Assembly: GCA_020736575.1 (NCBI GenBank)
Contig: JAGPYM010000084.1
Coordinates: forward strand, 1 to 64,000
From: Thelonectria olida
Lineage: Eukaryota > Ascomycota > Sordariomycetes > Hypocreales > Nectriaceae
Direction: 5' to 3'
DNA: 64,000 nt
Every line of letters begins with the position of its first letter. Positions within the stretch are counted from its first letter, which is position 1. The notes beneath the pieces were generated by a model, which did not search any database, was not told the origin of the DNA, and saw nothing but the letters and a program-made list of their open reading frames with translations. Shown in pieces: positions 21,396-32,434 of the stretch. The translations under genes and the position numbers were made by a program.

Positions 21396-22862
21396 ATGGT
21401 TGTCTCATTGCTTGCATCCTACAATCCAGTATCACAAGACCAGGCGGCACCGCAAAACAAAGGGGCTGCAACCATCGAAATAACGTCGCCGCCCCAGCAG
21501 AACCAGCAAGTTAACGAGAAGATGGCGACAGTGGGCCCAAAAATCCCGCGAGATGGCGTTGAAGCACTCCCAGCGGTGGTCATCGTTGGAGCAGGGCCAG
21601 TGGGCCTACTCTTAGCTCTCTTGCTTGCTCAGAAGGGGATAAGATCTTCCGTGCTGGAGAAAGACGAAGCATTGAACGAGGCTCCCAGAGCAGTTGCCTT
21701 CTCTGGCCCAGTCCACCATATCTTTCAAGAGGTCGGAATATACGACACTATACTGCAAGACGCTGCCCAGACGCCAGGCTTCTGTTGGCGCAAGCTTGCC
21801 CAGGACGACGGTCAGGGAGGGAAAATGCTGGGGGAGAAACTGGCTGAGTGGCGCCTTGGAGAGCCAAAGGCAGCTGGGACGTACGACCCCGGAAACTATG
21901 TTCTCCAGTATCCCCAGGACAAAATTGGGCAACTTCTGCTGGATCGAGCTTTGGAGACAAAACTGGCGACTGTGCACTTCGGAGCAGAGCTGCATCGCAT
22001 CGACCACAACAAAGATGGGGTTGTGGCCCACGTCAGGTCAAAGAAAGGAGAGTGGGAGGTTCGGGGGCAATATCTCGCCGGGTGCGATGGAGGCCGGTCG
22101 GTGGTTCGCCGACTAATGGGGGTCAAGATGTTCGGACACTCCTGGTCAGAGCGATTCATGACGACCGACATCATACGCACGCCTCCCGTGGTCAAGGAGG
22201 TCAATATCGACTACATCGTTGACCCGGACTACTGGGCCATATCCACGCCGCTTGAGCCTGCCAAGGCAGGGAAGCGCACGCTATGGCGCTACAGCATGGC
22301 AATCACAAACGACGACATTTCCGACGAGGAGGCGACCCAACCGGAGTTCATCAACGAGATGCTGTTGAGACATGTCGACGGATCCCGTCCGGCAGATTTT
22401 AAGGTGCTGAGAGTGAATCTTTACCGGATGCACCAGCTTCTTGCTAGCACCATGTTCCGCGACCGGTGCTTGCTCGCTGGCGACGCCGCCCACCTCACCA
22501 ACCCGATCGGCGGCCTGGGTCTCTGCACTGGTATGTTGGACGCCGATGCGCTCGCGCAGGCCTTCGACCTAGCTCTGAACCGCTACGTCGGCGACCCCAA
22601 GCTCCAAGAGGAATGCTTCAGGACTTACTCGGCTGCGAGACGTCGGGTCTTCCAGACCGTCGTCCATCCCATGAGTTCCGCGGCCAAGACACGTCTTCAG
22701 TGTGGAAGCCCGGGCGATATCGCAGAGGAGGATTGGTACATTCGCACCTTGCGCGGCGGCAACAAAGGTGCCATTGACCAATTGCACGACGGACTCATCA
22801 ACCACTGGAGATCGAACATTGCGGCGGAGGTGATGGCTGGTAAGGAAGGGTCAAACGTGTGA
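21396..22862 (+). CDS. FAD-dependent aromatic monooxygenase (PHBH / phenol hydroxylase type)
   Basis: An intronless gene for 488 residues. It is a class A flavoprotein monooxygenase that would hydroxylate an activated aromatic ring using NAD(P)H and O2. Marks in order: dinucleotide motif VVIVGAGPVG at residues 61-70, GxxxSVLEKD (second strand and acidic end), DG motif CDGGRSVVRR around 230-239, and the GD motif CLLAGDAAHLTNPIGGLGLCTGMLDA around 358-383. The nearest general relatives are bacterial MhpA-type and fungal phenol/resorcinol hydroxylase-like enzymes, without the C-terminal thioredoxin-like domain of phenol hydroxylase. The first 50 residues are low-complexity (Gln/Pro-rich), and Met43 could be the true start. 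It is divergent from the FAH-family gene. Family call is strong, substrate open. Confidence 0.93.
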   Translation: MVVSLLASYNPVSQDQAAPQNKGAATIEITSPPQQNQQVNEKMATVGPKIPRDGVEALPAVVIVGAGPVGLLLALLLAQKGIRSSVLEKDEALNEAPRAVAFSGPVHHIFQEVGIYDTILQDAAQTPGFCWRKLAQDDGQGGKMLGEKLAEWRLGEPKAAGTYDPGNYVLQYPQDKIGQLLLDRALETKLATVHFGAELHRIDHNKDGVVAHVRSKKGEWEVRGQYLAGCDGGRSVVRRLMGVKMFGHSWSERFMTTDIIRTPPVVKEVNIDYIVDPDYWAISTPLEPAKAGKRTLWRYSMAITNDDISDEEATQPEFINEMLLRHVDGSRPADFKVLRVNLYRMHQLLASTMFRDRCLLAGDAAHLTNPIGGLGLCTGMLDADALAQAFDLALNRYVGDPKLQEECFRTYSAARRRVFQTVVHPMSSAAKTRLQCGSPGDIAEEDWYIRTLRGGNKGAIDQLHDGLINHWRSNIAAEVMAGKEGSNV

Positions 22863-23783
22863 GACACTTCTGTCTCATAGTTATAAAATATAACAATTTG
22901 TACAATGAGATATGGTTGGAAAACAATCCAGCTGCTCTAGGTATTTAACAGTCTAGCAATGTTCTTAAATCGAAACTTGCCCTCTTGTAACAAGTAGAAT
23001 TCAACTCCCGTATCTTGACTTCCTGTGTTACAGACAACGTAGGAACATGAACCTCTGCCCTGTAGTTGGCAGCACCCGCATCGACTGTACTCACCAACTG
23101 CGTCTCCTGCTCTGCATTTACAAAAACCTAAGGAAAGAGGTAAAAGGGCACGTCGTTCGTGAGCTACAAGGCACTAGTTCAGGGCAAACATTGTGATGTT
23201 ACTCCTTTGCAGTCGGGCGTAGAAGATAACATGTCTCCCGGGGCCGTTGTTGTGGTCCCGATGAGAACTCGGCTACTTAACGCAAAACAGGCGAGTGGCC
23301 ATTTTACCACTCCATGCCGAGATCTTGGTGGACTTGCCCCATTCTCTGCGGGCTACTTCACCAAGTACTGGTAATAACACGCAAGATTTCCATTTCTTTT
23401 CCAACAAATCTATCTCGGGCTGGCTTAGCTAAGAAGACACCAAGCACACGGCTGGGATGAACTTCGCCATTCAAAATCGCGAGCATAGAATTATTTGCAA
23501 GGGTAGACTGTTTAGAATCGGCATACCCCCAATTGCTATTCCTCCGGCATAATTGAGGTCGGATTCGGGAACTGCGGACGACGCGCACGGTTATGCAGTG
23601 GCCCCGAGATTATCCCTTCAACGACGACATTGCTAACCCCGATTGTGGATGCTATGCAAAGTATTATCAGCAACCAGGAACAAGTCGTGTTGTTCTTAAA
23701 CTTAACTCTGTAGCTCATTAGCCTACACCATCTTCAACGGCTGTCAGCTCTACATCTGTAATCAGGAGACTTTGCCAGCCAAG
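22863..23783. other. Intergenic, no gene recognised
   Basis: About 0.9 kb hold the 3' region of the monooxygenase gene and the SDR promoter. No supported gene, RNA or repeat. Confidence 0.5.
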
Positions 23784-24997
23784 ATGACAGACCAAGCCCC
23801 CCGCATTCACAATGAAATTTACCCATTTCTTCATCCTTCAAAGTTTAGGAACTCTTTGAAAGGGCAGGTGGTTCTTATCACTGGTATGTCTGTCGAAGCA
23901 CAACTGTTCCTTGTCAGGAACCCTTTTTAACGCTTCCCCAGGTGCTATTGGTACCATCGCAAGCGCCATAGCGGAAAGCTTTGCTACTGCTGGTGCTAGT
24001 CTCTTCCTGTCCGATATAAGGGACTCACTGGCAGACTCTACGAAGGAACGTCTTTTGCACCTTGGTGCCGATGCGGTGCATTATTCGCGGTGCGACGTAG
24101 GCGAACCAAAAGACTGCGAAGAGCTGGTGAAACAAGTAAGTCGTGATCAACACTGACCAATGGAGCTTAGGATAACCGATAGCGACAGGTCAATGCTGCG
24201 GTAGGAAACGTTGACGTTCTCATCAATGGTGCGGGAGTTGTTGGCGTCCGCGTGGTATGTGCCCCGAGTATTGGTTAAACAGCAGAAACTAAGCCGGAAA
24301 CCCATAGTTTCACAAGCAAGACCCTTCTCTCTTCTTTCGAGACATGGCTATTAACTTGAATGGCCCGTTAATGCTGATGCGTCTGGTCATGCCCAGCTTC
24401 ATTGAGAGACGCCGAGGATGCGTCATTAATGTTGCTTCAAGGGCAGGTAGCCTCAATGTGCCATTCAACATTAGCTATTCTACCAGCAAAGCAGCTCTGA
24501 TCCGGTTGACAAGCGCCATCCAGGCCGAGGTCGACGAAGTTGCGCCATCATCCGACATCCAGCTCTACTCAATCCACCCTGGCGCGGTGCGTTCGGGCAT
24601 GACTACGGCAGGTCAGTTGACTCACTGTTCTTATCAGATCGTGTCCACGGGCAAATACTGACGATGCGTGTAAGTAGATGGCCAGCGGGATGCTGCCCTT
24701 GCCGAGTTTCCTCATATCACCTCCCGCTTCGCGGAATGGAAGAACAAGTTCACCGGCTCGCCGGGCTTGGCTGGCATGGCGTGTGTTGCACTTGCCACAG
24801 GCATTGCAAAGGATGTGCTGAGGGGCAGATACTTTGACGTGGAACAGGATCTAGAGGACATCATCTCTAATGCAGCGTTGTTGAAGGCAGATCCGCTACT
24901 GCACACGTTGCACGTCACTTTGCTTGGATCGCTGGAGCGGGAGGAGGGCGCGGTCGACAGAGAACCAGAGGCGCCTTTTGATTTCCCCGGTTTCTAA
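23784..24997 (+). CDS. Short-chain dehydrogenase/reductase
   Basis: An NAD(P)-dependent oxidoreductase of the classical SDR family. Exon 1 starts at ATG 23784 (MTDQAPRIHNEIYPFLHPSKFRNSLKGQVVLIT). Later exons give IGTIASAIAESFATAGASLFLSDIR, CDVGEPKDCEELVKQ, VNAAVGNVDVLINGAG (the NAG-type strand), DPSLFFRDMAINLNGP, and the catalytic VINVASRAGS with SYSTSKAA (Ser, Tyr, Lys). The last exon is GQRDAALAEFPHITSRFAEW to FDFPGF. Length is about 330 residues, with the C-terminal extension seen in many fungal SDRs. Oddity: the cofactor loop reads TGAIGTIA across the first splice junction where TGxxxGIG is expected, so about three residues including a glycine appear missing. Either splicing differs from my reading or cofactor binding is impaired. 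Confidence 0.85.
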
Positions 24998-25646
24998 TCG
25001 CTACTTCACTCCAGCAAATAGAAATCTTAAACAACAAAGATTGCCAATTAAATTTCTAGGCTTCGCGGCAACATGAGACAGTCGAATCCTCTTCGCACCC
25101 TGTTTCGTACTGGAGTCTTGGAATTAGGTCAGGTTCTGAATAAGAGGCCAAGAAGTTGAAGCAGGAACGTGATTGAATAGTATTCGGCTACTGCCGTTGT
25201 CCAGCTGCCGAGTGTTGCCGTCCAGCACTGAGCCATTGCCAACCCTCCATCCCTTCTTCTTACAGACGTATATTCCCAAGGAAGCTAGTTATTGAAATGT
25301 TGAGTTAGGGCAGCTTAAGAGAAAGGTGCGAGCTTATATCCAGTTATACACGGTAAGTTAGGCACAGACTACGGTGAGAGGCATAGATACCCAGAAATTC
25401 ATTCATCCGTTTCACATCAAGGGTATCAATATCGAAAGAAACCTCTTCTGGCTAACTGCTCACTGTTGAGTGGATGGTATTATAGGCACTTATTGGCTTA
25501 TATCAGCTGAATATCGATACCTGAGACCCGCCAATGTATCATATAAGAACCACTTCATTTTCTGGTTTCATATTGCCACCGTAACACCATGTCAGCAAGA
25601 CCGCCCAGAACTAAGCTGACGACACCTCAACTGCAAATATCTCCAT
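24998..25646. other. Intergenic between convergent SDR and P450 genes
   Basis: The 3' ends of two convergent genes meet here. No additional gene is recognised. Confidence 0.5.
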
Positions 25647-27512
25647 TCAAACGGTCCTGCATTCAACTCGAGCTTTGTACGCTGGCTTGACAAACCACCA
25701 GCACTTGTTCTCCCACTCCTTATCCTTTGGCTCAAGATAAAGGTCAAAGTTCGAGACGATTTGGGGAATTGCTTTGGACATTTCCAGGATGCTGATGTTC
25801 TTACCAAGGCACGATCGAGGACCAGCTCCAAACTACAGGAAAAGAAAAGTCAGTCATCGCAACACATGGATATTGCCACTTCAGCAGAATGTCACAATCA
25901 TGGCATCCGATATCAAGGTGCCACATACCGCAAAGGACCCTGCAATCCTAAGGTTCTCGTTACCAGGTTCCAGCCAACGCTCGGGCCGGAACTCGCTCGC
26001 GTCCTTGCCGAAGACGTTCTGGTTATGGTAGAGGGCCCATGCGTTGACGCCCACCTCGACCTGTCCGAGTTAGACAACAATCAAACCAGCAGCAGTTACC
26101 AAGATCCGCCAACCTCCCACCTGGCGCACATCGAGGATCAAGAGGGAGCTCGAACTTACACCTTCGGGGAAGAACTGGCCCTCGATGACCACGCCACCTT
26201 TGGGCACGACGCGAGTCAGTTGTGTACCGACTCCTGGATGGAGCCGCAGCGCTTCCTTGATGACCGCTTGCAAGTAGTGCATTTGCTGCGCCTGTTCGAA
26301 ACTGATAGGGCTCGATACCTTTCCTGCCTGAGCCGCACCGTCCAGCTCCTCGCGGAGACGACGCAACGTATGTGGGTTGGTATATAGGTAGTAGATAGCC
26401 GAACTAAGACTGATGGCCGTGGTGTCGGAGCCCGCGCCGATATTCACAAACAAGCAGAGCCGAGTCTCTGCATCGGTGGCCTTACCTTGCTCCTGCAACT
26501 TTAGCATTTGGCCGATAAAGGTTGCGTTCATATCGTCTGTGGCGCTTCGAGATGCTTTCTCCTTGTAGCGACGCAATTGCGCGTCCACGAACGACTCCAA
26601 GCCGTCCGATACCGACGGCAAGCGCAGGAGACTGGCGAGGCGTACAATCCATGGGTGCAAACTGGGCACAAGTCCCAACATCGCCGAATAGTGCCAGATG
26701 CCATCGAGTTCCCGGCAGGCACCGTGCAAGTCAGAATTTGACTCCATCATGCCCATGGATGAGCCAACCTAATGTGACCAGGCCATTGTCAGCACGGGGG
26801 TTCCAGCTTCCGGGCAGGTGGGTTTCTGGACTAACGGTGATGACTCCAATCACGTCAAATGCGTAGTACTGGAGGAACTGAGGCACGTCAACGACCTGCC
26901 CTTGGCTGGCGAAATCCTGCAGCCTCTTCTTGAGTATGGATGTCTGGACGTTGACTGCATTCTCGTACGACAGCACAGCCGACATGGTGTAGAGCGAAGC
27001 CAACTGCCTCCTCATAGCCGCATGGCGTCCATTATCCAACTCATTGAGCAGGTTCTTGAACTTAGGCGAGCCGAAAGGATCGTAAAAGTGCGACTTGTGG
27101 AACGCATTGCCGATGCGATAGATGATCTTGGTAGCTTCTGGGGTGTCGAAGTCGTATCGGTTGGGCGCTATGCGCACGATTGGGCCTGGTCCCAGTTGAG
27201 GTTAGTATGGTGTTTTTGGCCGACTTTCTCGGATGCCTCAGGCCGGGAAGGGGGAAACTTACCGTGCTGTTTATGGGCATCAATAATGACATTATGAACG
27301 TCTCCCGTGGAAACCTTCTTCACTTCCCAGAAGCGCGTTAGCCTCGCAAGGAAGGGCCCCGGGACCTTCCGCAGGCTCGACAGGAAGAAGGTATAGAACA
27401 GCCATAGGATCGTGTACGACGCTTGTCCGACAAGAAGAATATTCAAGAGGGCGGACAAGCTGTGGCTACTATAGAGCTCGCCCAGTTTCGGCCCTAGAGA
27501 GTTGACAAGCAT
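25647..27512 (-). CDS. Cytochrome P450, pisatin-demethylase-like
   Basis: An ER-anchored haem monooxygenase. Exons 27512-27263, 27185-26836, 26768-26160, 26060-25929 and 25832-25647 are in frame and give 508 residues. An N-terminal hydrophobic helix precedes RKVPGPFLARLTRFW. Then come PIVRIAPNRYDFDTPEATKIIY, the I-helix NIGAGSDTT, ExxR in IKEALRLHP, the PERW element (EFRPERWLEP), and haem loop FGAGPRSCLGKN, whose cysteine lies in the last exon. This order and the PIVRIAPN start resemble pisatin-demethylase-like P450s, many of which demethylate or hydroxylate plant phenolics. I chose ATG 27512 because the frame further upstream begins only with TTG. It diverges from the transcription factor gene, with about 1.2 kb between them. 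Confidence 0.92.
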
Positions 27513-27987
27513 GTTGGGAGCGGACGAGCGGAAATGGAGGGCGATAATGACAACATCCAATGTCGAGTCGGGATCATCAGCAAGCTTGCGATAGGAATGA
27601 ATGTATTATTATATCCCTTGTTGCTGCAATCAAAGCCCGCATGATGATCCCCAGAGCGACTGTTCCGTGGGTGCTCAAGTGCGTTCCAACCACACTGAAG
27701 TCGTTACTAGGCGGCGCTACTCGGAGGGGAGCGCCCTGACACCCGACGGGGCCGCAGCGGCAAAGCGGACCCTCGGCAACACCAGCCACGGGAGCTACAT
27801 CAAGCACCGACGGGCGGTATGCAGAAAATAATATGCTCTGGCTCATGTGGTAAGGATCCCCCCGGCTCCGCTAGGTCCGAAATTGACCAGTTTGACAGTC
27901 ATGCCGGTGGGAAGGGTGGAACCCCTCTTGCGGGCAAGGACAGTCATGCTGGAAACCTTCCCTTGAGGAGGCCCTTTAGGATGCTGA

Positions 27988-28332
27988 TGCATCGCGCATT
28001 CGCTGAAGGCTACTGAGGGGCGGCTGATCCGCAACGGCTTAGCCCAAGAACGAGAGACTATCCAGACGCTGTGCCGCGACAACGGAATTGCCTTTACAAC
28101 TATAGCCTGTTTTCAGTCACCCCCAACATTCTTAGACCAAAACCTCGCCAACAATTTCATCTGCGCTGGCCTGGCCAATAAGGAGGTTGACGTCATAAGC
28201 GATGACGAGAATCTGATTCTATGGACGCCTCTACTGGTGGCTGGGAAATCTCCTGTCAACGCACTTCTTCGTCTGGACGAGACAGTGAACAAGATGTGCT
28301 TCCTCCTGTGGTGCCGGTTGCCGAAACGATGA
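27988..28332 (+). pseudogene. Unrecognised open fragment without a start codon
   Basis: A 114-codon stretch is open between two stops and reads as plausible protein (LIRNGLAQERETIQTLC..., FLDQNLANNFICAGLANKEVDVISDDENLILWTPLL) but has no suitable Met, no splice partner I can find and no recognised domain. It lies in the spacer between the P450 and the regulator gene. It may be the remains of a gene or chance coding-like sequence. Confidence 0.25.
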
Positions 28333-28698
28333 GCGACGAGCAACTCAAGCAGTTAATCAAGACAGAATGCACCAATTAGGCTCACTCAATAGCGCCGTGG
28401 TCTTCGCGAGTCCCGGTCTTGAGATCCGACAATCCTTGCCACAGATTTATTCGACAACCTAGTCCCCAATAGGCCTACAGCTCGACTGCACCCCGCACTT
28501 CGTGTATTTACCCCACAGTCAAGTCTTCGCTAGCATTCTAGTAAACCCCGCGCCGAGCCCGTTCACCAACCCGTCTTCCCCTCACAAGACTCTCTTATAG
28601 CTAATCCCACCCCTTTTCCCTCGCTGGACTTTCACTTCTCATCTCAATCTCTACCCTTGGCTTCAACAGCTACCTCGCTGTAGGCACAACACGGCGTC

Positions 28699-31600
28699 AT
28701 GTCACAGGAGCATTTGCCGACTACCTCCAACTCATCACCCGACGGGGACGCTATCGTAGTCGCCCGAGGGGTGACGGAACCGCCAGTTGAGCAAGAAGAC
28801 GTCAGCTCTCGTTTCCCGAAGCCTTTTGTCTGCGATGTCTGCAAGAGCAGCTACGCAAGACTTGATCATCTCGCGCGCCACTTCCGTTCCCGTGAGAACC
28901 CCTCTTCTCTGCCATCGCTCGACTGCACTCCGCCTGCCCTTGAGTAGGTTATGGCTGACACTCAGTGTTCTAGACAGGCAGCAGAAACCATTTATTTGTT
29001 CACACTGCGACAAACAATTCGCGAGGCCGTAAGCGCCCCCTCTCTCTTCCTCGTCTCCTGTCCCGTGTTGCTATTCCTCGCCCGGCAACCGCACCGTCAT
29101 ACTTCTTTGTCAGCGAGCCGGAAAGTCATACAGGTTTAGATATCGATGGCTCTTGTTCCCTTCTGACACTTGATTGCGCAGAGATATCCTCAAACGGCAC
29201 GTAGGCACCCACATTGATCCCAAAGCGGGCCGCAGAACCGGCCCTGCAAAGCGGAGGACCCGTGCAGCAAGAGCTTGCACTTTTTGTGCAGAATCGAAGC
29301 TGCGCTGCGAGGGTACGGACCCTTGCCAGCGCTGTCGCGACAGAGGCCTCGAGTGCCGATATACCCAGCGATCGCGAGCCAGAAAAGGCCCTGGTGGCCT
29401 TGTATTAGAAGGTACTCGTGTGCGGATGGCGGAGAGTCCCGCTCCGTCTGACGAGGGAGACGCTGCGCCGCCCTCTGGGGAAACAGAAGAATCCACATAT
29501 CATCTTGCTCCGGCATCATTCACGGATGCATCTGACATGTCCCAGTCAGTTTCAGAGCCTCGTGTGGATTCTCTTGCAGACAAGGCAGTGCAACCCTTCA
29601 CCCCGATGTCCTTCGAGACAGGTACGCAACTATATCCCAATACCCGTAAGATGTACGTTAACACGCAGTGCGTGGCCAGGTAACCCAAGTTTACTCATGG
29701 ATGATGCCGATCTGTTCGCGGATTTTCTCAAAGACATCATATACGGCGGAAGCAACGACGAAGTAACCCAATCAGGCCCAGCAACGTCTTCTGACCCAAT
29801 GCCAATGGATATCCTGAACTTCGGCCCCCTCGGTGTGACCTCTCCTGGCATAGGCTCTGGAACCAGCAGAGAGAGTTCGAGGTGTTACCCTCCTATGGCA
29901 AGGCAAGAAGAATACCCTCATGTCGAGTGGCCTGCCGATATGAAAGATCATAACAAGGTATCCAGTAGCGAGGACGCCTTCAGACAATCCCTGTGGTCGT
30001 GGACTCCTAGAGAAGGAGAGCATTGGCGGAGCCAGACGACAGAACTGATACTCTGCCTTGATGACCTGGTTTCTGGCTTTGTCGCACAGAGTCCTCAGAC
30101 TTACGCCTGCCCACCACTGCTTGCGTCGACCAGACATCGTCTTGTTAGTATGATGTTGCCTATTTCTGGCGAAGGCAACTACGAGCGCATCATCTCAACC
30201 TTTCCATCTGTGACTACTCTGGATTACCTGCTGTCGAAGGATCTCCAGCGCCGCAGCATAGAGCTGGATTCTTGGATCCACCTGGCCACGTTTAATCCCA
30301 ATCTGGCCTGCCCACAACTAGTACTTGGCCTTATCATCTCCGGGGCCTTTCGCTGCGGTCATCCCCTATTCCGGAAGCTTGGTCTGGCATTGCTGGAGCT
30401 TCATATGGAACTCAGCCTCCAACTAGTAAGCCCTGCCTGGGTCTCGCTGCACTACTGAGGGCGCCGTACTAAAGATGCCCAGTTCTCAAGCAACGCCAGA
30501 AATGCTCGCCTGATCGCGCCGATACAAACGTTTGCCATAACTATCGAAGCAGGTCTGTGGAGTGGTGATGGTAGAAGGCTGGAGTTGTGCGAGGCCTTCT
30601 CTAACTCCCTAATTACGGCACGTACATCTACACATAGAAGCTCGAAGTTCCACACCCGGGCAAGCAGCTAATATCTCCCAGATGGCTCGAAGAGCAGGAT
30701 ATTTTCAGCTAGGCCCATTCCATGGGCCCCCACCATATGCAGATGACAGCTCGGATGTGCTCGACATCAAGTGGCGAACGTGGGTAGATCATGAATCCAT
30801 GAAAAGGTTCGACGCAACTGCCCCCTCAAGCTGTCCAACTCGTGCGCTCGCCTTGGCTTACTTTCGCTGTGATAGACTTGCGATCCATCTCCTGAACATC
30901 TGCACCCAGTTCTCGATGGCCCTTCTGACGACGCCTCTCGTCACATTCATCGAAATGTCGGTTCCGCTCCCAGCAGCGAGGTCGCTATGGAACGCATCCT
31001 CGGCTGAAGATTGGCGGTCGGCCTACTTGGCCCTCGAGAATCAAAATCTTACATCCTTACCACCGCTGCGATCCTGCTACTCGAACTTTGTTACCTTGCA
31101 GCATCTGGGGGACGTCCATGACGCTCCATGCACAGGTCTTGCCATCCTTTCCGGCCTATGGCTGCACATATGGCAATACAAACAACGAGTCAGCGCCCAC
31201 AATACTTCACCCTATCCCTTGCACGCAAACAGCGCATTGATCATACAGTCGCTGCAGCAAGAAGCGCGCGAGAACCTCGAGGACTTTAAGAACGGCTATG
31301 CGCAGCTGAACGGCTCGATGGAACCGTCCCTGCTAGTCCTCCACGAGCAGCTGCTCATGCACCTCTACATATCTCTCGAGGATGTGCAGTATCTCGGCGG
31401 CAAGGCTGGCGATGCTGAAGCTCGTCGTGCCCTACCCTTGCTCACACGTTGGGTCACAGGGCGTGCCTCCCGCCAGGCGGTCTGGCATGCTGGTCAGATC
31501 CTCCGAGCCGGCCGGCAAGAGCTCAATCCCGCACTGCGAGCGTCCACAATCATGGCGCTCTACCACGCAAGCTTGACCCTCTGGGTGTATTCGATCCTGT

Positions 31601-31980
31601 CGAGTGACCCATCGCTGGATATGCCGGTCACAACCAGTCAACGACAGTTGCCGCATCATCAAAGTCCCTGTGTGGGGAGCGAGCCTCTGGCTCTTGTAGA
31701 TGGCGATGATACGCCCGCGGTCCAACGATTTCTCATGATGGCGAGCGCTAAGGCGGCCATCAACCCACACGCTGAGGATGTGCAGCCCATTGTGATCCAC
31801 ATCTCGCGGGCTCCAACCATCATGACGGCCATTGCGACTTTACTCAAGGAGAACTCCGGCTCGGTAGCCTACCGGGACTGCCCCAGCCTCGTGGATAATC
31901 TAACGCGCTTGGTGGAGCAGCTGGGACGTGCGGCTGAAAGCGTTCATAAAGCTGTTGACGTACGCAATGTTCCATCATAG
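28699..31980 (+). CDS. Transcription factor with two C2H2 fingers plus a Zn2Cys6 cluster
   Basis: A probable pathway-specific regulator acting in the nucleus. Six exons (28699-28891, 28974-29028, 29182-29621, 29680-30425, 30483-30621, 30668-31980) give 961 residues with consistent phase. Finger 1 is C45-C48-H61-H65 and finger 2 is C73-C76-H89-H93. Each is interrupted by an intron, so neither is complete in any single ORF. A basic linker leads to the Zn2Cys6 binuclear cluster ACTFCAESKLRC...PCQRCRDRGLEC (C115-C141). An acidic and Ser-rich region follows, then a long region with the features of a fungal transcription-factor middle domain (FPSVTTLDYLL, TFAITIEAGLWSGDGRRLELCEAFSNSLITA). Regulators with C2H2 and Zn2Cys6 domains in tandem are a minority class in fungi. 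Its central position suggests that it controls the surrounding genes. Confidence 0.92.
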
Positions 31981-32434
31981 CTTAGGTGACAAGATGGTTC
32001 TTCTAGTGCTTCAGAATGGTCGGCGGAGCGCAAGCTGGAATCATGCTGAGCGCGTGGGAGGGGTGACTTGTTTAGTGTCTAGCGACACGGCCAGTTAGTA
32101 TGATGCTGGTCCCTAGACATAATGGGCCGCAACTACGTCGAGTAGCTATCTGATGGTTAGTACAGATATGTATTGGAGCAAGTGTGGGAGTGCTGAAGGT
32201 TAGCATCCTGTTATGTCAACTGCATGAAGGATCAACAAGGTGTGGGAAACGGAGGGCCTTCACTGTGATTGCAGACATGAGTTAGAACAGTACTCTCACG
32301 AGTTTGCAGCTGCCCAATAAATGCATTAATCCCGTTCTCGTGCTGCCTATCATGCCATAGCACGCTTACAAGTCGCTCAAGCCAGTGAGCGGAAGTGCCA
32401 AATTGTGTGTATGATTGGACACTGGCACCACCTC
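31981..32434. other. Intergenic between convergent regulator and dioxygenase genes
   Basis: About 450 bp with the 3' ends of both genes. No other feature seen. Confidence 0.5.

Noticed and set aside
21612..22805. ORFs antisense to the flavin monooxygenase
   Set aside because: Shadow frames of a strongly conserved coding gene.
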